From: Euonymus europaeus | Taxonomy: Eukaryota > Streptophyta > Magnoliopsida > Celastrales > Celastraceae | Length of the DNA stretch: 64,000 nucleotides | Reading direction: 5' to 3' | Assembly: GCA_963580455.1 (NCBI GenBank) | Contig: OY756968.1 | Location: 2,331,544 to 2,395,543 of the forward strand | Shown: positions 25,335 through 38,500 of the stretch, one piece after another | Layout of the letters: each line of letters starts with the position of its first letter | Numbering within the stretch: the first letter of the stretch is position 1 | Notes under the pieces: model-generated | Databases searched by the model: none | What the model saw: only the letters and a program-made list of their open reading frames with translations | What the model was told of the DNA's origin: nothing | Made by a program: the position numbers and the translations under genes

Positions 25335-28300
25335 ATGCCGTCGTCGTCAACGGGGTCGTTTCGGTCGCTCTCGGTATCATCCAGCACCGGCATTCCTGAA
25401 TCGTTGAATCAGAACGGTTTACGTGCTCACAGTAACAACGCGCTTTCGATGGAGCGAGCGTTGACGAGGGTGGAGTCTCTGTCTCGGCTGACTTCGATCA
25501 GCGACGCGCACGGGATCACCTCCGGCATTATGTACAAGTGGGTGAATTATGGACGAGGATGGCGTCCCCGGTGGTTCGTGCTGCAGGATGGAGTGTTGTC
25601 GTATTACAAGATCCATGGTCCTGACAAGATCACGGTCAATCATGAGACTGAGAAGGGATCAAGACTTATCGGCGAAGAATCCTTCCGCCGCGTATCCCGG
25701 CGGCACCCTAACATCCCCTCACGCCGCCGCATCCCTGTCGGCGAAATCCATCTTAAGGTGCTCCTCATTATTGTTATTGACGCATTGATTCTGTTGTTTA
25801 TTGTCGATTGCGGAGTCATATCAAATCAAATGAATTTGGTTGTTTTGCTTGATTGTTTTGTCTTAGGTGTCTTCAATTCGGGAGAGTAAATCCGACGACA
25901 AAAGGTTCTCCATATTTACGGGGACTAAGAGATTGCATTTGAGGGCGGAGAGCAGGGAGGACAGAGTGACCTGGATGGAGGCATTGCAAGTGGTTAAAGA
26001 TATGTTCCCGCGGTTATCGAATGGAGAGCTAATGGCGGCAGTTGGTCCTGTGGAGGTGATTTCCACAGAGAAGTTGAGGCAGCGGCTGTTAGAGGAGGGT
26101 GTGAATGAGGCTGCCATCCAGGACAGTGAGAACATCATGAGGACTGAATTCTCGACTCTCCATAGCCATCTTGTGGTCCTCAGGCATCAACAGTTGCTAC
26201 TCTTTGACACTTTGCGGCACTTGGAGGTACATTTCCACGCATGTACAAAAGTAGTGCATGTTTTTGGTCTCTGGTTAACATTGGGGATTTGACCATGAAG
26301 ATTGATGTGTCTTGTCTTACATTTTTTTGTTTATGTTATGAGTGAGATTTGAAGTAGCAAAACTAAAATAGTCGGAGTTCTGTCAGTTAATGCATATGCT
26401 TATCTGGTGTAATTTGCCAACATTTTAATGCTTCGATGCCTAATTCAGTTGAAATGCTCCTGCTACCCTCTCCATAGTACAGATGTGTATTCTGACTTGC
26501 AGTTCTCAACTTTTTCTGTTGGATGTAGATGTCTTGCATGGTTGTGAAATCTAATCATGTGTCTTAGCATAAGATAGATTTGTAGCATAGTGAAAAATAT
26601 TTTAATTATAAATGATTTATAAGTTTGTAGCTTGTGATTTGAAGTTTAACCTTGCATGTGATGCTCCTCGTTGCTGAAGGTCTTTTGGGAACTGTATAGT
26701 TCCTTGCCAACATTGTGTGTATGTCCTACTACCTTGGGAAACATTGGTGATTTATTCCTTTCATGACATGCTGAATTATTCTTCTATGACTGCATTTTCT
26801 AGACAGAAAAAGTTGACTTGGAGAACACAGTTGTTGATGAAAGCCAGAGGCAATTGAAGGAACAAGGAGACTCGTTCGCATCAAGGGAAGGAAAATTCAG
26901 TGGTAAACATCTGATAAAAAGCTCATTTCCTTGTTTCTTGCAGTTGAAGTTTCATTTCGTTCGCCCAATTATAGTATTATGCATTAGATTCTTGGTTTTA
27001 TTACGAATGTGTTGTTCTTTTATTTTTGTATGTATTGATATTTTGGATTGTAGTTGGATCTTTGATATTGAAATTTTTGGTTTAAAAGCTCAACTCAGAA
27101 CATCTTCATTTTCTTGAATGTCTTGATGTATCCTAGTTCTTCTCTTGGTTTTTTAGTTTTTTCTTATGTATTTTTTTTCCTGTTTTGATGACGCCCTGTA
27201 ATAGAATTTATTTTCCATTAAAAAAAAAGGCACAGCTCTTGAATGACTAGTCCTCTTGGATTTCGATACTTATGTATACAATTCATATCCAGCATTTTAA
27301 ATTTTGGGTTACTCCCTCCTATATAGATATTTTTTTGTCAAAAGGATCAATTGAGGCACGTTTTATAATCAGGTTCCACATGGTTGAATTGGTACATCCT
27401 TACTGTTTTCAGGATTACAATTTTTCTTTTCTTTTTTGCTCTATAAGAAATTTATTTCTACTTCCTCTTGACGTTATATTATTTTTACCTTACTTTGTTC
27501 CGTTTGCTATCTTTTTTAATGTTTATTTTCCTGCTCTGGTTGATTGGTAAATCACCTACGTCAGTTCTCTGGAATACAGGTGTTAAGACTTTTGTTACTT
27601 CTCAAAGTGATCAACTATTCACCTGAACAGCTTTCTCCCAATTGATTTTTCTCAAGGACATGAGAGCCACTATGGATATTTGGTTTATGATTTTCAAATT
27701 ATCATCATCATTAAGTCTGATCTACGTTTCTCTTTTGTTTTGTAATTCTTGTGAATAAGTATCAGAAGGAAGTCCAAGCGTGTCTGATGATGACCATGAC
27801 AGACATGATGCTGCCGAGGAAGAAACTGATGATGATAATGAATTTTTTGACACCCATGATGTTCTTTCATCTGGTTCATTTAAAAGTAGTGGCTCAGACT
27901 TTTGGAGATCATCGTTCGACTCTGATGATGAAGAGTCTTTTGAATCTAAAGATGTTATTGATTCTTGCATTAGAGCTGTCGGATCTAACTATCCATATGT
28001 TAGGCGACGTAAAAAATTACCAGACCCAGTTGAGAATGAGAAGGGGGTTAGTCTTTGGTCAATGATCAAAGACAACATTGGGAAGGATCTCACCAGAGTT
28101 TGCCTTCCAGTATATTTTAATGAGCCCATCTCTTCTTTGCAAAAATGTTTTGAAGATCTGGAGTACTCATACCTTCTAGACCGAGCCTATGAATGGGGTA
28201 AAATGGTAGGTCTCAAGAACTTGCTGGTGTAATATTGCTGTTTTGCCTTTTTGATTACATGTTGCTGTTTATCTCATGTAGACAACTTATTTGGATTTAT

Positions 28301-31287
28301 TATATTCTCTCTGGTACAACTTCAGTTGCCAGAAGATATATACTGAAAGGAATTATGTTGTAGTGGATTGTCAAATAGGAACCTTGATGATGCTTGTTGA
28401 TCTGCTTCAGCACAGTGAATTTGATGTTTATAAGTGAAATATCAATTATGTATTGTGATATTGAATACCTGATGAGTTGTCTCCTAATGCCCAGTATCTT
28501 GCCTATGTGCGATCCATGAGTTAGATACTACAGGAAATGGGACTTGTCTTTGGTCCTTCAGACTTTAATGCATTGAGTTCTAAACTTCTAATACAGTGGA
28601 TTCCGACCAAGGAACCTTGATACGTGTTGAAATAGTGAGTTTATGTTGATAAAATATTCTAGTTCCAAAGTATATTAGAATCTTGGTAAAATGAAGTCAC
28701 CTGGTCAGACTAGTGCCTTTTATTTTGTTTTAAACTATTCTATATTAGCCTTATTGTTAAAATGTGAAATGCATGTTCTAGTTTATAGGTATTCGTTCTT
28801 GGTTCAACGCAACCTTAACCAAAGAACTGAATTCTATATTTCTTTGAATGTCAGTACCACTATGTATGTGTGATTAGATTTGCAGTGTTTTGTATTATGT
28901 GGCTGTTATCATTTAAAGCATTCAATGTGGAGACGAGATTATGGCCTTTTTATTTGTGGAGTCAATCTAAATCTTTGGTGTTCTTACCCACCTTTGGTTA
29001 ATTTCTAGGGAAATAGCCTTATGCGGATTCTAAATGTAGCAGCATTTGCAGTATCGGGGTATGCTTCTACCGAAGGAAGAATTTGTAAGCCATTCAATCC
29101 ACTGTTAGGAGAGACTTATGAGGCTGACTATCCAGATAAAGGACTTCGGTTTTTTTCTGAGAAGGTGTTCTTCTCACTACTTGAAATGTTAATAATTCCA
29201 AAGAAAGACATCCCTAGTTTATGGTTTAATGTAGTTAGTTTTTATTTCATATTTTATTTTTAGAATAATCTATTTGTTTTGGTGGGAAAATATGAGCTGC
29301 TGTCAAATTTTATTTTACGCATGAATTTGAATGTATGATATTTTACATTAAATCTGATAGGATTATTTTGTCTAATGGAGGACTTGTCGTTTTATCTTTT
29401 TGAATATGCTATTAGGCTTCTTTTGATGCAAAATTATAATCCTTGCCTTCTTGGTTGGATCTATAGTCATATATGAAGAGGATCTAATTTAACGCCATTT
29501 ATTGCATAACAGGTTAGTCATCACCCAATGACCCTCGCATGTCACTGTGAGGGGCAGGGTTGGAAGTTCTGGGGTGACAGCAATTTAAAGAGTAAATTTT
29601 GGGGTCGATCAATTCAGCTTGATCCTGTTGGTACTTTGACACTTGAGTTCGATGACGGAGAAGTTTTTCAATGGAGCAAGGTATTTTTTTAAATTTTTTT
29701 TTTAAACTTCTATAGGAGTTTCCAATCTTTGTGGGTAACTGCTGATCTGCCGATGGTTTTATATCAGGTGACGACATCCATTTACAACCTCATCTTAGGA
29801 AAACTCTACTGTGATCATTATGGTACAATGCGAGTAGAGGGCAATCATGAATACTCATGTAAATTGAAATTCAAGGAGCAGTCGATCATTGATAGAAATC
29901 CTCACCAGGTACCCCCTTTTTCTATATCATTTCTGCTGCATTGCGAGAATGTCACTTTCCCAACTCAAGAGATTATGGGTTTAGTATGCAGCCCATAGAA
30001 ATAAGAAATGAAAAACATAAATATGTAAGATAACAGTTTGTAGTTTTACTTTTGTCTAAAAAAGCAACTTATAGAAATGCTGAAAATCACATGTTAAATT
30101 TTATTTTGATGGGAAATGTGGGTGTCGAGTTTGACCAAGAAATTGCACACTAAGAGCATATTCTCTGACAGTCTTGACTGCGAGTAATGTTTTTTTTTAA
30201 AGTAATTGTTATGCCATATCTCATTTGAGGACACCCATGCCTGTAAGATTTAGACTTTTATGTCCTTGAAGAAGTTAACTCCTGTCATATGTGCATTAAG
30301 TCTCTATACAATTCACAGTTTTTTGTTTAATTCATGTCAATTATGAAACTCTGCAATGGGATGTAATCTGTTACATTTCTTTTTTTAAGATGACAGCAAG
30401 CCTCAGTGCTTCTCCCTAACGTAAGTACTTCAAATAATCCAAATGAACTTTTAAGACCATGTAAATGACTGACGAGTTCAATGGAGCTCTTTGTGTTGTG
30501 ATAAGATATAAAAATCTCCTAGTCAGGGTATTAATTGGGGTCTGGATTACACCACCTTGTTTCTTTTGTAAAAAAATTATGAACTGTTGTTGACTGCATG
30601 ATTCAAGTCGTTTTGCAGGTACAAGGTGTTGTTTTTGATACAAATGGTAAAACAGTTGCAACCTTATTTGGGAAGTGGGATGAGAGCATGCATTATTTAA
30701 GCGGGGATGGTAAGGGTAAAGGTTCAGAGCCCCAGTTGCTCTGGAAAAGGAGCAGACCTTCAAAATACCAGACTAGATGTAATCTGACGCGCTTTGGCAT
30801 CACGTTGAATGAGGTTACACCTGGACTCAAGGTAGCAAATCATTTCCACTTGTATAACACTTCCTAATGAATGAGCGATGTTGAATTTGATATTGATGCT
30901 ATCCCCTGACGAATTCTCTTATAACCAGGAGAAGCTGCCACCAACAGATTCGAGACTAAGGCCTGATCAGAGGTGCTTGGAGAATGGAGAATACGAAAAG
31001 GCAAATTCGGAGAAATTAAGACTAGAACAAAGGCAGCGGCAGGTAGGCTCTGCTCATATTCATGGTTGTTTAAATGTCATGAATTATGGCAAGGGTAGTA
31101 GAATAATGGAACTGTTTCAAAATGACTGCAGGCAAGGAAGATGCAAGAGATGGGATGGAAACCAAGATGGTTTGCCAAGGAGAAAGGCTCGGGTTCGTAT
31201 CAATACATTGGTGGGTACTGGGAAGCCAGAGAAAAGGGCAACTGGGAATCATGCCCTGATATCTTTGGTCAGGTCTCTGCCAATTGA
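25335..31287 (+). CDS. oxysterol-binding protein-related protein (PH-FFAT-like-ORD)
   Basis: ORPs move or sense sterols and phosphoinositides at membrane contact sites. Ten exons join in frame to 756 residues: 25335-25757, 25867-26226, 26803-26902, 27766-28205, 29009-29164, 29513-29680, 29768-29908, 30619-30831, 30929-31042, 31132-31287. PH domain about 63-186 ([20 protein letters not shown] to [12 protein letters not shown]). A coiled, acidic linker follows. A FFAT-like motif EFFDTHD sits at about 320-326, after AEEETDDDN. The ORD domain runs from about 385 and includes the family signature as SEKVSHHPM (V494-P498) and [14 protein letters not shown]. It ends in a [25 protein letters not shown] block usual for plant ORP1/ORP2 types. 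The start is the first ATG in a strong reading frame. The class matches Arabidopsis ORP1/ORP2A; I cannot choose the paralogue. Confidence 0.93.
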
Positions 31288-32522
31288 AATTTTGACTTAA
31301 CTCTTCAATTTTTTTCCTCCATATTATTTTTTCATTCATATTTGGACGTCACAAAGATGTCGAAAATCTTTACCAGGTAGAAAGAATACATAGGAAATAT
31401 TTGCATCCATCTCTGAAAATACACGAGTTTCCTACGCAAGTCATTTGTCCAAAGTAATATGATAAGCTGAGTCTGAGTGGCATGGATGCCTCTTCTATTT
31501 CTTCCCTCTCATACGTATCTTCTAACTCTTATAATTTTGATATTTAATAAAAGAAAATCCATCTGCATTTATGATACACCAATGCGAGTCTTTGAGCCGA
31601 GAAAATCCCATTTATGATGAACTTCGAAGGGACAGGTACTGGGCCTAGATTTTGCAGTTATGGAAGAAGAAATAAAAATCAAATTGAACATGAAATACAT
31701 GACAGTTTCAGATCATCAGATATAACTTCAAAATATTGTATATTTCAATCATGATAAATTTGATTTTTGTTTTGAACGAGAGATATATCATTTGATTTAT
31801 AAGACTGATTAAAATATTATAATAATTTTTTCAGATTTAAATTTCTTATTTTGGATCCCAAAAGGTATGTCCTTATTTTAATACTTCATTTCATTTTAGA
31901 AATTCATAGGAGAATTATATATATAATGGTTCTTAGGTAAAGACACCCATGAGGCCATGATTTTAAATTTTCGAACTACTGAATTCTGATTAAGAATCAT
32001 TAGTTTCTCAATCGTCTAATTTAATCAACGACTTGAGATTAAAATGTAATTAGAAGGTTGAGTATTCAATCTTCATCCAACATGCAAAATACTCACCCAA
32101 TAATACATTTTGAACAGTGGTAGAGTATGTGCTTCTATGCCGATTCCAATGAAACCCTCATTCTGCCTATATCCTGTCCTTGGCTCTTTTCCGGCACTTT
32201 TTCCCGTTCGGAGTGGGCTTCGTACACAAAACGGGAAAGAACAGTAAGCGAAGATATGAGTGGGCTCGGCCGCTCGGGCCGACAATTCGTCAAAGTTGTG
32301 ATCAGTAGGTGGGCTTGGGCCGACGATTCTAGGTTGCTCCATGTTCAAACGGCTATTTTTTGGTCATATGAAAAAACGGCTATTTTTTGGAACCTTTTTC
32401 CTTCGGTTTAGGGTATTGAGTCTATTGACTAAAACCTCCCCTTCCTCTATCTCGTTCAGAAGCCCAAAACCTCCCCTTCCTCTATCTCGTCTGTTCTCCC
32501 TTTTGAAGCCGCCTGAATAAAC
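31288..32522 (+). other. ORP 3' flank and TTC27 promoter region
   Basis: The ORP 3' UTR is followed by AT-rich sequence and then, from about 32100, a more GC-balanced promoter or leader of the TTC27 homologue. No gene seen. Small duplications in the leader are listed separately. Confidence 0.45.
32347..32491 (+). repeat. two short direct repeats in the TTC27 leader
   Basis: AACGGCTATTTTTTGG occurs twice about 27 bp apart near 32348 and 32375. AAACCTCCCCTTCCTCTATC occurs twice 35 bp apart near 32431 and 32466. The second pair is CT-rich and lies about 30-90 bp before the start codon, so it is probably transcribed leader. Local slippage-type duplication is the simplest origin. Confidence 0.7.
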
Positions 32523-35500
32523 ATGGCGTCTGAAACTGAAATTGAACGCAACAACCAGGACGTTCAAATCCTTCGTGTCTATGAGCTTCGACTCCTCCGT
32601 TGCACCCTCTCTCTTCCCTCGCACACCAATTCTCAACCCGAACCAATTGATTCTCTGCATATCCATCTCCATCATATCCTCTTTTTTCTCGAGACCGGTG
32701 ACTATGTTGGAGCACTTTCCTCCGACGCTGCGAGGATTGTTCTCGGCTCCTCTTCCACCTTCCACTCAATTGAGTCTGCCGAGGGTTTCTACTCTGAGTT
32801 GATTGACCGAGTCGAATCGTTTATGTTGAATGAACCGGAGGATGAGTATGCGAGTGCCTGTAGAGTTATTCTGGTGATGTGCGTTGCGGTTGCAGCTCTT
32901 TTTGGGTTCACTCAGTGGAACATGACCGGGTGAGTTGAACATCAACTTTGAGTTTTGCGGTTCTTTTTGGTTATACTTTGGTTCAATCACCTGTTAAGAC
33001 ATAAGAGGAATAGTTTAATATTACATAGTTTTTAAGCTTTGTTTATTGCTTATTATTGTTGCTCTTTTACAATAACATGAAATCGTTTTTGGTTCGATAC
33101 CTTCTCAACAAATTCTGCTTTTGATGAACTCTTCAATGATGAAACCAATTAAATCAGTTAACTCAGACTTTAATGATTCTTTGAGAATTGTTTTTAAATT
33201 GTTCTAAATGATATTGTAGCCCACCGGACGACTTGTCCAGATGTCCTCTGCCATTGGAGAACGTTGATAATATTCAATTCGTGGAGTGGGAGAATTGGGC
33301 GCGTAATCAGCTTATATCTGCAGGGTCTGACTTAATTGGAAAGTTTTCTAATTGTCAGGTATTGACTTATTTCTTCGTCCACTTCAATTGGGCATGCAGT
33401 CATAGGTCCTAATTGCCGACTAGAGTTTTCTTTCTTTCAATTTACTTTTGTAGAAGTATTTTGTCCTTCAGTTTTGAGTGATAGAGTAAAATATTTTTCC
33501 TAACTAAATTGCTCTGAGTTTTCTCATTTGAGATGGATTTTACGGCGAAATTTAATTTCTATGGATTCATATATATATATTTGCTAATAATTTTCAGTAA
33601 CTCTGTGGCTGATTGTTATATTATATAATCCTGGGTAGCCAACTTAACTTTGTTATTGTTTAAAGAATTTGAATGTAGTATGTATTCTTTTTTTCTTTTT
33701 CTTTCAATTAACTGAAATGTCTGACAATTTCGTATTCACATTCTTCCAGTGTTTACTGACAATGGGCCACTTTGAGCCATCTTGGGCTACTATGAATTAT
33801 ATTCACAAAATAACTGTAGTAGCTTGTTGACCATAGGACATCCCTAGAATGTATTGTATAGATTGAATGTTTGCTTCGAACTCAAGCACATACACTGGGC
33901 AATATGTTTTAACAGATTTCTTTCTGTCTTTTTTTGGAAATTTCTGTCATGCTCCTCAATTTTTCGTTTTTGTAAAAAAGTAATTAAATTTTGGTATTGG
34001 TGTACATGCTGTTTTTTGGTTAAGTGCGTTCCTTTTATCTTCTTGAATCGTTGGACACTCTCTTATTGGTTTGTAATATGTTGTTCTTGCTGAAATTAAT
34101 TGTCGTGAGTTTTGGTGTCCTTTTTCTTCTAGGAATGTACTTGATGATATCAATATCTTCTCCTTCTAATCCTTGGGTTACATTCTCTTGGGGCCTTAAT
34201 AAAAAAATTTCCCTTAAAAAGTGTTGTTATGTCTAAAATGTTTCTTTTTTGAATGGTTACATATTATTGAGAAGTCACCGTGGGGGAAGAGAAAACTCGC
34301 CCAAATGTTATCATGAGGAGAAAATGTTTTTGTTATGATTTAAAGATGAATTTAATTGTTTTAATATTTTCTATTCCAGGGGTCTAGTATTGCTGGATTT
34401 ATTGTTCCTATATTTATTTTCATGGGAAATCTTTATTTTTTTTAATGTTTTTTATGTGTATAATTCTCCATATCTTCATTTTTGTTGTTGTTGGGGGTAG
34501 TATCTGGTTCTTGCTAAGAAGTTGCTCATGAGGATGAGAGATTTCTTATTTGAAGGAAGCCTTTCATCAACATATGGAATTCGAAGCATTTCATGGTGGC
34601 TTGCTAGGCTTCTACTAATACAACAAAGAATTTTGGATGAGCGTTCTTCTTCCTTGTTTGATTTATTGCAAGTTACCATGGGGGAAACTTTACATCATTT
34701 TGGCACTTTCAAAAAAGTACATGGTTACTGGGGCATGGAGTTGCATGATGGAGAAGCTTCTGCTATTGCATCAGTGGTCCACCTAGAAGCAGGAATAAAC
34801 AATTACATCTATGGGCGAGTTGATTCATGCAGGTGACTTCTCATGTTGAACTTTTTTTTTGCAGTTAATTAATGCCCATTTTGATTGTTTGGAGCATGCA
34901 CTATTTCGAGATAGCTTTCTATTTTATGTACATTATCTACTTTTGTTTTCTGAAAATCAAGAAGTTCCATTATTTCTTGTGATAGTTTCTGTTACCTTTT
35001 CTTTTAATCAATTGATAAAATGTTGATCTATGAGCAATGATGATGGTTCTTACTTGCTTTTGTGGGTTGAAAATAAAAAAATTCCCATTCATCATTGTAT
35101 GATGAAAATAAGAGTCAAATTTTGCATATTTTTATATTATGATAGCAATTAGAGTTTGCTTTGATATGAAATAGACTCTTGCGATTGTTAAGGAGTATGG
35201 TTCAATTGATAATATGACCTCTATATGAGTTTTTAACCGTTTTTGTTGTTATTGCAACACGTGAACAATAAGAGCTATCGTTATCATTTATGGAGAGAAT
35301 AGCTCGTGGGGTTGCAAAAAGGGCTTTGTGTCATCGTGTTGATAAAAATCAGACCTGTTGTTTGGCAAATTGTTGTAGGTAATGGCTAGAATGACTGCCA
35401 ACTCCCAAGAAAGCAGTGGATAATGAAACCTATTTGGACGTGAAATGCACTACAGTTGCTTCTACTGGGTTATTAAGTTCTAAGTCTGTGAGATAGCTTT

Positions 35501-38500
35501 ATTTTCATGTCAAGTGTATCATGTATGCTATTTTCTTTTAATATTTGGAAAGATCCTGGCTTATATTTATTTTCTGAAACTTATGATCTATCAGGAAGCA
35601 CTTTGAATCTGCTGAAGAGGCAGCTGGGATCCAACTTTCTGTTACTGGGGCTCTGGGCTTTCGTACAGTTCATCAGGTAAATATGTTATGGTTTTATCTT
35701 TGTGGATATCTGAAATTTTCCTCTTTCCAAAGTGCGAAGTGCCAATATTGCTGTAGGTAGATCCAAAGGCACAGAGGGTACTTATCACGAAGAGAGTACC
35801 ATTGAATGGTGCCGACACTACCCCTGCTGTAATCACTGACATTCAGACACATGATTATACTGTTGACAAAAATAACTCGCACCATCTTCAAAATGAAACC
35901 GATGAAACCTGTGATATATATATGACGCCAAAGTTGCTTGAGAAGGGTAGTGAATCTGAAATTAACATACAAGGTATTCAAAATGCTGGTCATGCTGCTG
36001 CCCCTCTAACAGAAATACAACAAGCAGTGATTCTAGCGCATTGCCTTCTTATTGAAAAAAGCAGTCGACAAGATGAATTGCAAAGTAAGCTTGTTCATTT
36101 GTTTTTCTACACCCAAAAACTGATATTACTTGTTCTTAAATCTTCATGATCATGCTCTTTTAATCCATTGCATCAAGTTGACATTATAACACATGCTGTT
36201 GTACGGATCCAAAATGTTTCTTCACAATTTGTTAGCACCAATTTAAGCTGGGAGAAAGAGCCATCCATCTCACTTTTTTTTTAGCAACAAAGAAAGAAAA
36301 GAGTCTTCTCTCTCTACTAGTACTATGGCATCGTTCATGAATTATCTTGAGAGGATCCAATCATTCAGGATTTCTCTTCTGATGTTTATGCTATTATTTG
36401 GCTAGTTTTTGCTCCAAAAACTTCTTAAAACTTTTATTTTGACCCAGATCTCATTGTAATTTTATAATTCTCTTGTTTGTCCCCTTGGATTGACAACAAA
36501 TGTCTTGGAGTGATCATCTTTGCTAAGTGGAATGTTTTGACTTCTTATGGCTAAATACATTTGTTCTAATGGCGGAAAATAATCATCTTTGCTAAGTGGA
36601 ATGTTTTGGCTTCTTTTGGCTAAATACATTTAAGACTTTTGTGGTCTGTGGTTCTAGCTTGCTCTGTCAAATTCAAGGAAGTGATTTTTTATATTTTGGT
36701 TAAAGAGGAGAGAACATGAAAATAATCTTCTATATTTGAACATTATGTTTCAGCACTGGTGGACATTGGCCATATGTTATTCCTGGAAGCCTGGAATTAG
36801 TATTTTGCAAATTTCTGTGTATCATTTTTATGGAAATAGCCTATCAAATGCACCTGTGGAGTCCCATATCTTGACATCTTTCTTTTGGTTGGGGGAAGGG
36901 ATGAGGAGATAGGTGTGTATGCATCATTAACATAGTTTTCTCTGTACATGGGAAGCGCTCTTTAGTGCCATACATTGGAGGAAATTCTGTTTGCTTCTCT
37001 AGAAAAAGCATATTGTGCTTCTTTTTTTTGTTTGGACTTTGGAGGAGGAAAGTCATAAATGTTCCAAACCTACTTGTAATTCTTTTCGATTCATATTAAA
37101 AAATCTCAATATTTTTTTTTTATCCCTTTGAAGGGTGTTCCTTCGCTTTCATTTCATTAAGCAAATGGGAAGTCTGGCAAGCCTTTTTTTTCTTTTTCTT
37201 CCTGTTCTCATCAACAAGATGCTTTCGGGGAGTGTTCTCTTCTTTTCTTTCTGTATAGGTCCATTTCAGGAGGCTTGCGTGGCATTCGTCACATTGGTGC
37301 GGTTTTTTTTAAAATGAGAGCGGAGGCTTCCATAAAGTTTCTGGTGAATGATGTTGGGTTGAAATTGACACTTGTTGCCACTGGGTTTATGTTCTGTTTT
37401 GTGCCTGTAGGCAATGCACTTTATTATCTTACTTCACTGATTGATTAAGTAGTAGTCTTCTGGAAGGACTTGAAATTCCGTTGCTATATTTTATCACTCT
37501 ACACTGGCTGATTCACTCCGTGTTACCAACCCTCTCCTTACAGGATGGGATATGGCTCCGTACATAGAGGCAATTGATTCACAGCAGTCGTCCTATTTTA
37601 CTGTAAGTGGATGATCACTGCTTTATTCAGTGCATCTTTTACTTTCTTTTTGGACTACACTAGCAATTAAGAATGCATGAATTCCACTGGACCTTAAGCA
37701 TTGGGTTTAGATGACGAGGATCACTCCATGGCCATGAGGTGAAAGCTGTTTAATTGGTTATATCTAACTTGTGTGTATGTGTGTTTTTGTTTAATCATTG
37801 TAGCACAGGTCCTTTGCTTTGATGACATCTAGCGTTTTCTTTTCTTTTTCAGTTACGTTCTTTTTGTGACATATTGCGCATACGCTGGGAGTTAACCCGC
37901 AGTCGCACGAAGTGGCGTGCTTTGGAATTGATGGAAAAATTGGTATCTTATTCTCTTCGTGTGTACTGTAGCTTTATGTGCTTTTTACCTTTTTTTCTTT
38001 TAAAAGTCTCTATGCTTATGTGATCTATCAGTTTTTATTAAGAAGCCTAATTAGTTCTATCTTGGCTGTTCATTAGTCTTGTAAATCTTTATCATTTCTC
38101 AGGTCAAGGGCGTTCAGGGGCCTTCTCCTGGCGTTGCAGAGAGAATTCCATTTATTTACTCTGTTTATCTCCCTGTTGTTCCAGCATTGCAAAAGTAAAA
38201 CAACAACGTGCTTTGTCATTGTTTATTATTTTTTTCCTGTATATTCCCCTATTGATTTCTTTTGGTTAGCATATATATGTGAATAATTATTTTTGCCTTT
38301 CTACTCGCTTGATTTTAGGGAATATGGTGAAACTCTGGTGAGCTGTGGTTTGATAGGAGAGGCGATCACAGTTTTTGAGGGTTTAGAGCTGTGGGACAAC
38401 TTAATCTACTGTAACTGGTATCCTTGACTCCTCTCTGTCTATTTCTTTCTTTAACTTAGTTTGGTTTTATAAAGTCTCTTAAACACCATTCTGAGTTGTT

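Noticed and set aside
31925..32100. Possible SINE between the ORP and TTC27 genes
   Set aside because: A TTCGAAC-like B box was noted, but no matching A box, tail or duplication could be confirmed.
33854..34236. 79- and 70-codon plus-strand ORFs in TTC27 intron 2
   Set aside because: Phe/Leu/Cys-rich translations of T-rich intron sequence, a common artefact; exon 3 begins later with a good acceptor.
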